The translations under genes and the position numbers were made by a program. A DNA stretch of 64,000 nucleotides, taken from Blattamonas nauphoetae. Lineage: Eukaryota > Preaxostyla > Oxymonadida. The stretch covers positions 1 to 64,000 of the forward strand of contig JARBJD010000043.1 of assembly GCA_033064195.1 (NCBI GenBank), written 5' to 3'. The notes below the pieces were generated by a model. That model did no database searches and was not told where the DNA came from. It worked only from the letters and a program-made list of their open reading frames with translations. Shown here piece by piece: positions 44,312 through 55,259 of this stretch. Positions within the stretch are counted from its first letter, which is position 1; every line of letters starts with the position of its first letter.

Positions 44312-44440
44312 GGAAGCCAGATCTTCCACTCCACACGAAGGGAGTTACAAAGGAAGCCAGATCTTCCACTCCACGCGAAGGGAGTTACAAAGGAAGCCAG
44401 ATCTTCCACTCCACGCGAAGGGAGTTACAAAGGAAGTCAG
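44312..44440 (+). repeat. 40-bp tandem repeat, 3.2 copies
   Basis: Units start at 44,312, 44,352, 44,392 and 44,432 (partial). Each begins GGAAGCCAGATCTTCCACTC and ends with GAAGGGAGTTACAAA. The first three differ at a single base. The GAAGCCAGATCTTC part is itself nearly palindromic. Confidence 0.92.
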
Positions 44441-45398
44441 ATCTATTCTTCCATTGTAGTCTTATGCTCTCCCCCAAAAAAGCTTGGTCCACTTTCATCG
44501 AGCCAGAAAGAATGGGCTATGATGCAAAGACTGTCCCGAGGGATTCTCTCTCGTCAAGACCACGACTGCTGGCGGAACTGAAGCGATGTTGCGGAAGTTG
44601 GGGGAAAACGAGAAGACTCGTTGGAACTACTCGATTGTCAGGGACTGTCGCAACCATTTGGATCAGGAGACGGAAGGGTGACAAATGATAAGAACTACCG
44701 GATGGCCCGCTCCAACTTTGTCGAAATCACTGTTATTCGCTGCAAGGTGATGAGAAGGAGTGAGGTAAGAATGGGGTTGGGAGGTGATAAGGACGTCATG
44801 AAAGAACAGGCATACTGGGCTTGTTCACCACAAGGTGGAGCTAGCATCGAGGAAAGCAGAAGATGGGTTGAGAACAGACTTGCTGGGACAGAAGTGAAAG
44901 GAATGGAGGAGACAGAACGCCATTCAAGTTACACCCTGCACAAGATCGTTGAATTGAAGAACAGTCGGATGGGAGAAGCTGAAGTGATATGACGGAATTT
45001 GGGGAGACTTGACGCCAGTTGAACAAGAGACAGTAAAAGCAGGATTGCATCTCAGTAGTATTGATAGCTGGGAAAGAGTACTGGATTGAAGGACATGGAG
45101 AAGCGAAGAAAGCACAAGTCACGAACAAACTCTTCGTAAATGATCTAATGTTCCATATTGACATCACGGGATGGATGAGGAAGACGAAGATTCACTGCAC
45201 TTGACAGATTACGAGCATGATTGCCTGAAGACATCATGGAACAAGGAGTCTGGATGGTACCGAAGAATACACTCCCAAGAGTGTTCAGAATGGATACAAA
45301 CCCGTCACCAACCCAACAACAAGCGGGACAGGTTCAATGAATTGGCAGTTGGCAGTGAATTCGAAGCAATCAAATACAAATGCTTCATCAGCTGTTGA

Positions 45399-46070
45399 GA
45401 TCAAAAACGAAGAAGTCTGTAAGGGCAGAGGAACATCCTCCCAAAAGAAAGATTGCGAGCGGACCCGAAACAAGGTCGTGGCAGTTGAGTGAGAGTGCAA
45501 GGAGACATCCTTGGGAGAAAGAGACCTGATTAAGTTCGGGCATGTTCGGCACTTTCTCCAACATTTTCATCTCGGCGGTCACCTTTGGAAGAGGGAAAGC
45601 TGCAGTTGACTTGGGGGAGGTTGAGATCAAGTACAAGGAAGTGTGTCGGAGCAGAAGAACATCCTCTCAGAAGAAAGATTGCATGCTGACCCGAACCAAT
45701 GTCGTGGAAGTTGAGTGAGAGTGCAAGGAGACATCCTTGGGAGAAAGAGACCTGATTAAGTTCGGGCATGTTCGGCACTTTCTCCAACATTTTCATCTCG
45801 GCGGTCACCTTTGGAAGAGGGAAAGCTGCAGTTGACTTGGAGGAGGATGAGATCGAGAACAAAGAAGTGTGTCAGGGCGGAGGAACATCCTCTCAGAAGA
45901 AAGATTGCATGCTGACCCGAACCAATGTCGTGGAAGTTGAGTGAGAGTGCAAGGAGACATCCTTGGGAGAAAGAGACCTGATTAAGTTCGGGCATGTTCG
46001 CACTTTCTCCAACATTTTCACCTCAACGACCACCTTTGGAAGAGGGAAAGCTGCAGTTGACTGAGGGAGG
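45399..46070 (+). repeat. About 225-bp tandem repeat, three copies
   Basis: Copies start near 45,399, 45,622 and 45,850. Shared phrases are GAGAGTGCAAGGAGACATCC, AAGTTCGGGCATGTTCGGCA and CTTTGGAAGAGGGAAAGCTG. Copies two and three are closest to each other. Repeated minus-strand open frames (MPELNQVSFSQGCLLALSLN) come from this periodicity. Confidence 0.9.
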
Positions 46071-46380
46071 TTTGGGTTGGAGTGGAGTATTATGGCAAAG
46101 TGAGACTTGAGTAGTGACTCGTGAAGGAAGAAGGGCAGGCATGACTCGGAAGAGGAAAGAGAGTCGGGAGTACGGAATGGAGAGAGTGCTGAGTTGGTAA
46201 GAGAACTCGCAATCAGTGGGGTGACAGCCCAATTGGGTCACGGCCTAAATCAACTGATGACCAGATCTAGGAAGAAGAACACAAAGATATCTTTTCTCTT
46301 CTCTTCTCATTCTTTTCCTTTCAATACTCAGTTGTTAATGAAGCCCTGGTTTGTTGGGTGTCAGAGCGTAGCGATGACAT

Positions 46381-46757
46381 TTCCAACAAACCAGTGCTCA
46401 TTAACAGCGAACACTGCCACACAACTGATGTTCGTTCTCGTTTTGTCGCAAAACCGACTCTAGCACAGCCCTTTGGCCTTTCCATTTCACTTGTCACTTT
46501 TGACCTCTCATGTTTGTCCAGTTTTCTCTCCCTCGTTGAGGCTCTTTCTGGACAGAGACAGTGATCTCTCTCTTTTTTGCTCATTAACCACCCAAACAGG
46601 GGTAGAACCGACACTGTGACCCTTGCGTCCCTTGTCGGGCATAATTTTTTCAACAGATAAAGTTTTCTTTTTCTCTGTTTTGTTTCTCTTGGGCAGGCCA
46701 CCCATTGTATATTTCCACGTCACCGGTCTCAGTTGTTAATGAGCACTGGTTTGTTGG
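46381..46757. mobile_element. Small inverted-repeat element, about 377 bp
   Basis: The ends TTCCAACAAACCAGTGCTCA and its complement lie at 46,381 and 46,757. It inserted next to, and is related to, the CCAACAAACCAGGGC arms of the giant element. It contains no plausible gene. Confidence 0.7.
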
Positions 46758-47095
46758 AAATGATGAAAAACCTTGATTTTGGTGCCTTCGAAAAAAAAAG
46801 TTTGAAATGTCAAAAGTTTATTTTTCTCAAATCATTCATTTTCGCGAAAATTTCATGTCAAAATTTTGTCTGGTTATGGAGATACAACGAGATCAACTTT
46901 TCAAGGTCATGAGAAATATGTGCTGGGTAATCAAAACTATTTGTTCTGAACCACCTAGGACACTTCATTTATTCATAAATATGTTATTTCTAGTGAAAAA
47001 TTGTCGAAAAAATTAAAAATCCAAGGTTACTCCCAACTTTTGAGACACTTAAAAAAACTCCCGCATAGTTATTTACTCCCGGATTGTTGGGTGAC

Positions 47096-47970
47096 TATCA
47101 GAATTATCTTTTGAGGAGAAATCAGCAATTTACTGTTCTCTTGTTGCCCTCGTAAAAGCTGAATATCCATTTGACAATGCACTCCAAGACAGAACTATCC
47201 GATTTTTGAAGAGTCTCGAACCTACACGGGGCGACAAACCGAGAGTTGCGGCGAAACTCGTGACTTGCCTATTTCCATCCTCAGACGGATCACCTTCTGG
47301 ATTTGTTGAAAGCATTCTGACTCTGCTGTCGTCTCCTCACTTGACTGTGGTTGTTGCAGCGTTGTCGTTCGTTCGTAACGCACTGTTCTTTTCGTCTTTT
47401 ACCGTTCGAGATGCTCTCTTAAAATCAGATCTCATCACCAAAATTTTGTCGACTATCCAACCTCACACACTGCAAATTTCAGGAAATGAAGAGATATTCG
47501 ACGAACTAATCAAAATCGTCAGAGATTGCATCGAACTCGCACATCCATTACATCAAGATGACCGTGGCATCACTGATGCCTTCGACTCATTCAATCATCG
47601 TGAAATGATCTTTCGGAAGGTCGTGATCCCATCGTCTCCTTTTGTGACATTTCTGATCTCAAAATGGAAGATCCTCAATGGAGATTTGTTGATCTGGTTC
47701 ATGGATCTACTGTACAACTACCATCAAATAAGCCCATTTCATCGCCCAACATTGGAATATGTTCTCGCATCTCCGATTGTGATGGCATTCTCAAGTTGTT
47801 TCTTGTTCATCGAAAACGAGCGTCGCCTCTGGATTACTCTCAACTACATCCGCATTTCAACATTACAATGGATGACAGAAGGCCCAGAAGTGGTCCAATC
47901 TGGGAAACGGATGATGCAAGCTCTGATTTCGGAAGGCTTCGAAGACACACTCGAACAGATTTTGTTTTAC
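47096..47970 (+). pseudogene. Split paralogue F, piece 2 (middle)
   Basis: It resumes the family at SELSFEEKSAIYCSLVALVK and runs through AEYPFDNALQDRTIRFLKSL, LFPSSDGSPSGFVESI, IQPHTLQISGNEE, HREMIFRKVVIPSSPFVTFL, FHRPTLEYVLASPIVMAFSS and KRMMQALISEGFEDTLEQIL, ending at TTTTAC. The first TA belongs to the target duplication of the giant element. The frame differs by one base from that of piece 1, so the copy was probably already decaying or a base was lost at insertion. Confidence 0.88.
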
Positions 47971-48044
47971 AGAAACCAGGGCTCCTCTCATGACGAGATA
48001 TGGTGTGATCAATAAATTGAATAAGTTATTAATGGGTAGGCCTG

Positions 48045-51000
48045 TAAATAATGAACATTCAAATGAAATCTTTCTCGGTCGTGAACCGAGAAACAAATCA
48101 AGAGTAAAGAGAGAAGTGTAGGAACTTGTACGAGTTCTCTCTTTGAGTTCAAGAGGCTCTCCCATAATATTCCCAGTTGCCACCTCTCGGTGAGCACCTG
48201 GTTCTGGTCAAAGACCGGGAGATGGAGCAAAAGGTAAAAGAAACTCCAATTCCCATTGGAGAAGAAAACCTGTGGGTGTGGCAGACTATTAGATGAGAGG
48301 AGCCCTGGTTTCTGTAAAAGGACCGCCCTTCCAGTAGGTCCATTACGAAACCTGGGGCTCCTCTCATGACGAGACTTGAAAGGACCAAAAAAGGGATGAA
48401 TAAGGAAGAAAACCAAGCCTGAGTTAAGAACTTGTGATGTCGAAGGCAGGCCGTGACCAGCGATACGCTGCTGCCACCAAACAGAATAGGACAGGGTAGA
48501 GTGAGTTTGGAGCGCTTTACCATTCGGTGACCAGCCGCTGCGCTCACTCACTCTGGTCTTCTTGTCTCTCCCCCACTTATCATGATGAACCTCCGATTGC
48601 TTCGACCCTTCGAAGACAAGATCGGTGTCCGAACTGAAGATGGCGGCACCTTCGGACAAGATGATCAGGTCCAACACGATCATCAAGGTCTGAATGAAAT
48701 ACGGGACAGTACTGGTTAATGCTTGCGGCGAGGTGACAGAGAGTGCAAAGGATGACTCTTTGTGTGAGTGTGACGAACTCAATGTAGCAATGTCTTCTGG
48801 ATAGAAGAAGGTTGTGCCCGGAATAGACTGCCTCCCCATTCACCCCCATCAATCGGGCAACTTCGGAGAGTACCTCGCCTCCAGTACCTGCAGTCGTGTT
48901 GATCAACTCCATTTCGTGTTCCCCGCTCTCGAAGCAATGTCATTCGATCTCTGAAAAACAATCAGATGAGGATCAGCGTTATGAATGCCCAGAACTCCCT
49001 ATAGTGACGGACTGCTCTTTGCTCGTTGAGTGCATCATGATCCTTTGATCGCGTGAGTGCCCCATTTCCCTTTTGAACAACATGTGTTGTTGAATCACGC
49101 GTCATGGCAATTCACCCCAATTTTGTTGTTTAAAACTTTGGATTGTAACAATGTTGAACGTTCTCTCTGCTTTCATTGTGACAACGATGTTCGTAGAGAG
49201 GTTGATGATGACTGCTCGCTTGGTTGTCGTAAAGATCGTAAGAGCTCCATCTACATGCATATCTTCTCCATTCTCATTCCCACCCTCGAATCCTGTCGCG
49301 ATGTCCGTCTGGTCACACTCTGGAAGAGGACTATCGACGAGTGAGAGCAAATAGACCACAATCTCGATCCAGTCGACGAGTAACAAATTAGACTTTCTGG
49401 GAGAGTGCTTTGGGTCTGGTGGGTTCTCAGGGATGAGGGCGTGGTACTACGGGGGAAAGGACACGACTCGAAAGAGTTAGGACGACACAGTTCGTTGGAT
49501 TCAAACGAAAAGGACGTAATTTTTACTTCACTCGGCTCTCAATTGATTGTGAGCACAACCGAGCCCTGAGCGATGATCGTGGGAGCTGCATTCAGCTTGA
49601 AGGCATGAAAGGCATAATTCTAATCCGAACAAGGGGAGGGATTATGTCTGCGGATAAACCGGATACATGCATGAAGTTCACGAGACAAGGTTATTGGTGG
49701 TGTTAGTGTTCGTATGAGATATAGATGGTGTTGCACGATTGTGAACACAATCAACGTCTTCCCAACATCTGTGGTGGGAACTATCCAGAAGATATGTATG
49801 GAAGAGTCCTGTCTTCCTGTCAATTAGTGAACAATACTGCGCCAATCCCAATCAGACGAGCAGTGGAGACTGGAGTTGTTGAAACGCTCGCTGCCGAGCT
49901 TCACTCAGGAATTGGTAGTTCAATGTCACACTCATCAAATAATTCGGTGTTGAAAGTCCGTTCCGTCGATCAATATCAGGAAATACACGGCTGACTCACA
50001 ATGACACCGTAGCAATCACTCACAATGGAGTGTATTGGTCGTCACCTTGTCTCCTTTCCGATGTTCAACTCGCACGATTCTTCGTAGATGTTTGAGCCCT
50101 GCATGAACCTATCACTTGTTTCTAGTTGAAAGGATGGTATATTGTTGTGGTTGGGATGAATTGCGCCATTCTCCATTCGTTCACCGACGCTGACTGAAAA
50201 TTCTCTCGCTGAGCGACGTTTCATGCGTTTCTGTTGCACCATTGGGAACAGATGTCGACGCCATCGCAGTCCCCTCCTGCCCAGCGGATGCAGCTCACAC
50301 TGATCGTTGGGGTGAACGTGTTGCGGACGTTGACTTCTTCAACAACGAGTTCTTCGAGTGACGAACCATATCAGTCTCCAATCTCATTTCTGACACTGTG
50401 CACTTGACAAGGAGTGGATCAGTGGCGTCTATAGGCAGTGATGAAGCTTTGATATTGAGCTGGTTTTATATTGATTCATCAGTAAAAAAGTCAGCGGGAC
50501 GTTCGGTGATTGTTGTGTTCACAACAGAGTCTGTCGTTCAGACTGTGAGAAAATGATGGTCCGGGAGCATCGAAGCTAAAATTGAAGACGGAGCAAATGG
50601 GATAGCCAAATCGCTTAGAAGTTGTCTCATTTCCCAACCGAGCTTCCTCGGGATGCGGATTACTGAATGGTTGATGGACACCGAAATTTGTCTTCTTGTT
50701 CGACAGTTTTGTCTCAGAATTGTTATATCTGTCGACACCAAACGTGGAGAAGGCGAATTTCAGACTGTCGTCGAGACGTACAGCTGAATCCTTGCGAGCT
50801 CGACCGTTCGCAATAGACAATTTTGTTGTCATTGCGTTTTCGGGGCGCGAAAAGGAACAGAGTTTGGTGATTGTCAAAGCGCGCCGGAGATGAAGGAATG
50901 GTGGTGAAATCGCAGAGTCGTCACCTTTCTCGACGGAGCTGCTTCGTTGTGCGGGGAACCTGACAGTGTCTTGGAGGATAAACTATAAAGAACGTAGTTT

Positions 51001-52438
51001 CCTCGTCTTCGTAATGGCAATGCGAGTAGAAGTTGTTGGGGGCTCCAACTGACATATCGGTGTCGATGATTGTGTCAATAGATGAAAGATCAGCGCTGTT
51101 CACTTTTTTCAGTCAGGAGAAAATCTGCGGGGGCATCATAATTAGACCCCCAAAAGGCTTGCCCCGAGTGTTGTTTTCTCCGGTATACCAACCTCCAGCT
51201 TCGAAGAGTTCTCGATAATAAACACGGAGATGGTGGCTTGCAAGTTTATTCAGGCAGAATGTTGATCCTAGTGAGCTTGACGATCCGCAATGGACGATAT
51301 GGCCACGACTGGTTGTAGTTCGCCTCATTGTATCAATACTCGTCGATAAGATTGCTCCCCGATTGTAGATGAGGCATAAATGGAGAATTTTCCGGTAAAA
51401 GGGACAACAGTGGCACATGTTGAATTTTCTAGTGTTGTCGAAACTTGCGGCGCTTTCGAGTAGAATTCAAGAGAGAACTCGAGGAAGAGGGAAAATTTGA
51501 ATATGTCGATGAATTGAAACCGAGTGGTGTCCTAAATTTTGGAAAATTTGAGGTTGTCGGATATATCGAGGGAGCCGTGACCGAGCATCCCTGCTGCGTC
51601 GACATTGCACTCAAGAGGATGTGAGATCAGTAAAGAGACACTTGTGGCTCAGCTTGGAGGGCACTTCACGATTTGTTTTGTCTGAAAAGACCACTCTCCC
51701 GATCTCGATTGGACCTTGGTTTCGTGGATCTCGGTTTCACTTTCCGCGCGTTGTCATTGCTGATTCTATCCTCCTCTCCTTTTAGGTTTGTTCATTGCTT
51801 GATGGTAGGGGACTTTACCATGTCATTGTGTCGATCGAGGTCGTTGGTGAGGGGAACGCATGAGTCCCACACGTTACATGATCGAATATGCTGAGTTCAT
51901 CCTGCGAGATCTCTTCGGTTGACTGTACGGACAACTTGGATGAAAGTCTGGCTCTTTGTTGAGATAATTGACATTGTTGAGGATTCTTCCTCCGAAGGAT
52001 CGGCATGTTCAGACCAGATCGACTGAAAGGATCCAGTCCGATAATATACGCTGGTGTGCCGTCCTTTCATATCATTGATGCGTACTACTGCCTCCTCATC
52101 GTCGTGTTGCCTCCTATTCTGTCTGCATGAAGGACTCGGTGTCTTGTTGGTGAAGTATGCGATATCTTGTACTTCTAACCTTCGCCCTCGGGACGTACTC
52201 TAATTCGACGGTATCCACCAGATCGAAGAAAGGCTGAGCTAACAACTCCATCGGGAGTTGGTGAATGATTCGAGTTCGAATCTGCTCTTTCCAGGTGTTG
52301 AGGGAGTGGTTCGTTGACAATATGACTGGATAAGAGATCCGTGAGTTTTAGATGTTCACCTGCATGTCTTGGGAGAGTGGATTTGTGGGCTATATTGCCC
52401 GAGAAAAGCAAATATTTGTTGACAGAAGTGATGTCTCA
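48045..52438. other. Interior of second giant insertion, no recognised gene
   Basis: About 4.4 kb. Open frames are short (longest about 276 codons on the minus strand, ending near 48,009, with repeated content). Protein-like snippets such as HNQRLPNICGGNYPEDMYGR (49,750) and LVETFSREKICGG-like pieces do not build into a gene. I see no RNA gene or domain here. Confidence 0.4.
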
Positions 52439-53040
52439 ATAATAGTGGCGTCACCAATACGTTCCATGTCAACAATTCGTGCTTTTTTCTGGAATGATCA
52501 CTTTTAGTCAAACTAAGAAAAAAATAAAATTTTAGAATTTTCTTCCCACTGGATCCCAAAAAATCCTCACAATAGCTCTTTTCAACCACTTTTTTCATGT
52601 GTTCTCGTCATAACTTCACAACCTGTGAACCGATTTTGATGAAATTTTCCACTGAAACGTTTGTTTGGTGAAATGAACATTTTGAAAAAATTTTGGAAAA
52701 AATCATGGGTATCTGGGACGATATGAAAAAGGCTGTTTTTCGCCCAGAAAAATATCATGGGAAAAAAATTTTTATTTTTTTGAGTATCTTTTATCGATAT
52801 GTTTACGAAAATAATGCTTTTTCTTCGGTCTCAAACGGATGTCTGGATATGGAAAAATGATCGTCGAAAGTTTGGAAAATGTGTGGCGTTTCGCTGTATA
52901 ACGTGTTTTGAGGTTTTCTCAGGATCCAGTGGGAAGAAAATTCTAAAATTTTATTTTTTTCTTAGTTTGACCAAAAGTGATAATTCCAGAAAAAAGCACG
53001 AATTGTTGACATCGAACGTATTGGTGACACCACTATAACA
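52439..53040. mobile_element. Nested foldback element, about 600 bp
   Basis: Arms of about 120 bp at 52,439-52,558 and 52,922-53,040 are inverted copies: TAGTGGCGTCACCAATACGT, CAACAATTCGTGCTTTTTTC and CTTCCCACTGGATCC recur. The loop contains AACTTCACAACCTGTGAACC-type sequence. No coding capacity. Confidence 0.82.
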
Positions 53041-53255
53041 TGATTTACAACGATAAGAGCATCAACTTGTAAAGGATCGATATTGGAAAGATAGATTTCC
53101 ATGAATAACGATGAGGAGGCGGAATAAATGAATTTGAATGAAGAAATTGATCAGGCCTACCCATTAATAACTTATTCGATTTATTGATCACACCATATCT
53201 CGTCATGAGAGGAGCCCCAGGTTTCGTAATGGACCTACTGGAAGGGCGGTCCATC

Positions 53256-53354
53256 TACGAAAAGAACGGAGGGTGTGGTAACTATGTTGTGCATTTCTGT
53301 TGTGTGATCTCTAAAATCCTGGGAACGAATGTGATCAGGCCTGAATTCTCTTGA
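53256..53354 (+). pseudogene. Split paralogue F, piece 3 (C-terminus)
   Basis: It reads YEKNGGCGNYVVHFCCVISK then ILGTNVIRPEFS and TGA. This aligns with the family tail (for example GRGVVTNCHFISQLLGSNVK in D). The TAC at its start matches the last codon of piece 2. Confidence 0.8.
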
Positions 53355-53357
53355 GCA

Positions 53358-54040
53358 TTTCCAGCACTCCCTTCCAACCCTTCACCAACTGACAACCGCT
53401 TCGCATCTCATGTGTCTCATTGAACTCTCTCGAATCCAACAAGCACTGACCAGCATCCGGACTTCTTCCCATCAGTCGGATCATTTCGTAACCGAATTCG
53501 CCAGCTGAGAAGTGAAGAAAGCCGAGAAAACAACGGATTCAAGAAATCAACAAGCAGTTTGTATCACATCGAGCCCTATCATCTCGAAACCACTTGAATA
53601 TCTCGCGTATCAGCTCACACTGTTCCATCCTCCGAACCAAACTCGCAAAGCTGCTAATGGAGGGAGAGGACACCTCAACAGCATTAGGCATCTCTCTCGA
53701 ACGCCTGCACGTCCAGGTGAACCTTAATTTTGCCCACACCGACCATCTCCACAACTCAACCCAGACTGAACTCCACAAACTGAGACCTGTCCACTCACCT
53801 TCTCTTTTGCTCAGAAAACAGCCACGCAGATGGTCGTGCACGCCTGTCGAGCAAATTGACCCGCTTTCTCGTTTCCCTATCCGCGATTCGTCTGTCACAC
53901 CAATCTCGCCATTCCCTCCTTCCTCCCACCCTCCCTTCTGTTCGTCCCGTCATCTGCCGATGTTGGGATGCATTTCGTGCCAACACTCAAAAAAGAGGGA
54001 CTGCATATTCTTCATTTCTGTCAAGTTTGGCAATGTCGGT
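53358..54040 (+). repeat. Segmental duplication of about 26,150-26,840
   Basis: The same debris as upstream of paralogue C, with scattered substitutions. It carries ISRISSHCSILRTKLAKLLM and SLERLHVQVNLNFAHTDHLH in one frame. It stops sharply after SSFLSSLAMS, about 140 bp before paralogue K. Confidence 0.85.
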
Positions 54041-54156
54041 TTTGACCAGATAACTCCCTGCGAGTCTGTCTATGTGCCATTATCTGTCATCACATTTCAC
54101 ATTCAATTTGTATCTTGTGGAACTGGTTTGATGAGGAAGAGAATTCGACGAGATGT

Positions 54157-54165
54157 GGGATGATC
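54157..54165 (+). promoter_or_regulatory. GGGATGATC box upstream of K
   Basis: GGGATGATC begins 23 nt before the ATG at 54,180. This supports that ATG rather than the in-frame ATG at 54,153, which overlaps the box. Confidence 0.6.
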
Positions 54166-54179
54166 CTCCGCTCGCGTTA

Positions 54180-55259
54180 ATGCTCGAAGAAACTGGTGTG
54201 TTGACCATTTCCGATGGTGTCTGTGTGAATGATCCACTGGAATCACATTCAACAGTCGACCCTTTGCAAGAACCCTTCCTGATTTTCGATGTGAACTCGG
54301 AATTGTCGTTTAAGGACAAATCAGTCATTTACCGCTCGCTTGTTGCTCTCATGAAAGATGAATACCCGTTTGACAAAGCACTTCTCGACAAGGCTGTCCA
54401 ATTCCTGAAGAGCCTTGAACCGAAGTGGGGCGACCATGATTATGCAGCGAAACTCGTCACAGACCTTGTGCCATCTTCAGATAAATCATTTTCTGGCTTT
54501 ATTGAGAGCATTCTGACTCTCCTATCCTCTCTCTACTTGACAGTGGTCACAGCAGCGTTGTCGGTCCTTCACAGAACAGTCCTTTTTTCATCACCTGCTG
54601 TTGGATGTCGTCTTGTGAAATCAGATCTCATCACCAAAGTCTTAGCGACTGTTCAACCTCACACACCGCGTATCGCAGGAAATGAAGAGATCATCGACAA
54701 TCTTATCGTCATCATTGGTAATAGCATCCGCCTCGCGCTTCCATCCTCACTCATCGATCTTGACATCACTGATGCAGTCGACATATTCAACCATCGTGAA
54801 ATGATCTTCCAAAAGACCGTGCTCCCATCGTCTCCATTCGTGACATTTCTGATCTCAAATCGGTACGCCCTCAGTGGAGATTTGTTCCTCTCATTCATGT
54901 CTCTGTTGAGCACACTCCTTCGAACATGCCCATTTCATCGTCCAACATTGGAGTTTGTTCTCTCATCTCCGATTGCGATGGCATTCTCATCTTGTCTCTC
55001 GTTTGTCAACGATGATATGTGTCTCTGGATATTTCCCGGCGATATCAATAATTCACTCGAACTTTGGAAGACAGAAGATCCAGAAATGACCGAATCGAGG
55101 AAACGGATGTTTAAAGCTAAGTTTTCGGAAGGCTTCGAAGACACACTCGAACAGATTATGAAATTCAACAAGGACGGACATTATAGCAGCGGAATTGTGA
55201 ACGAGTGTCATTTAATCTCACAGAAACAAGGATCGAACGTAGAAATCCCTGAAGAGTGA
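54180..55259 (+). CDS. Tandem-family protein K, 359 residues, intact
   Basis: The chosen start is MLEETGVLTISDG, which gives the family's usual length and the usual distance to the upstream box; an ATG at 54,153 would add nine residues. Blocks: QEPFLIFDVNSELSFKDKS, EYPFDKALLDKAVQFLKSLE, LVTDLVPSSDKSFSGFIESI, TVQPHTPRIAGNEEIIDNLI, HREMIFQKTVLPSSPFVTFL, FHRPTLEFVLSSPIAMAFSS and KRMFKAKFSEGFEDTLEQIM. Ends NVEIPEE and TGA. All blocks are present, so it is probably functional. It lies downstream of the duplicated debris and in tandem with H and I. Confidence 0.88.
   Translation: MLEETGVLTISDGVCVNDPLESHSTVDPLQEPFLIFDVNSELSFKDKSVIYRSLVALMKDEYPFDKALLDKAVQFLKSLEPKWGDHDYAAKLVTDLVPSSDKSFSGFIESILTLLSSLYLTVVTAALSVLHRTVLFSSPAVGCRLVKSDLITKVLATVQPHTPRIAGNEEIIDNLIVIIGNSIRLALPSSLIDLDITDAVDIFNHREMIFQKTVLPSSPFVTFLISNRYALSGDLFLSFMSLLSTLLRTCPFHRPTLEFVLSSPIAMAFSSCLSFVNDDMCLWIFPGDINNSLELWKTEDPEMTESRKRMFKAKFSEGFEDTLEQIMKFNKDGHYSSGIVNECHLISQKQGSNVEIPEE

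Larger units (their letters stand above)
41706..46789. other. Interior of the giant element: repeats and short frames, no recognised gene
   Basis: This includes the remainder of the left TIR (to about 41,950), then about 4.5 kb with only short open frames. The longest protein-like pieces are at 43,897-44,157 (NYSTWDDIHRKRLTSLTLIV) and 44,621-44,992 (QAYWACSPQGGASIEESRRW). None shows a transposase, polymerase or other domain that I can identify. Two tandem repeats and internal inverted pairs are listed separately. Confidence 0.5.
38233..47095. mobile_element. Giant inverted-repeat element, 8.9 kb, TIRs of about 310 bp, TA flanks
   Basis: The ends are GTCACCCAACAATCCGGGAG and its complement, flanked by TA (38,231-38,232 and 47,096-47,097). 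The inverted repeats continue almost perfectly for about 310 bp: on the left 38,233-38,301 plus 41,706-41,950 around a nested insertion, on the right about 46,790-47,095. Without the nested 3.4 kb element the length is about 5.5 kb. The interior has no recognisable transposase. A second inverted pair lies inside (42,147-42,200 and 46,325-46,380). The superfamily is unknown; long TIRs resemble foldback or MULE-type elements, while the flanking TA resembles Tc1/mariner or pogo types. Confidence 0.88.
47971..53255. mobile_element. Second giant insertion, 5.3 kb, with inverted arms
   Basis: Arms at 47,973-48,044 and 53,152-53,224 are inverted copies (GGGCTCCTCTCATGACGAGA, then TTATTAATGGGTAGGCCTG). 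A third partial copy lies at about 48,290-48,372. It splits paralogue F between TTTTAC and GAAAAG, with TAC (or TA) present on both sides. The interior has only short, unrecognised open frames, plus a nested foldback at 52,439. No transposase was identified. Confidence 0.8.

Noticed and set aside
43897-44992. Possible retroelement gag or pol fragments in the giant element
   Set aside because: The frames are short and have no reverse transcriptase, protease or zinc-knuckle motif; no long terminal repeats or poly-A tail were seen.
45388-46241. Repeated minus-strand proteins in the giant element
   Set aside because: They are the same frame read from three copies of the ~225-bp tandem repeat and lack other coding evidence.
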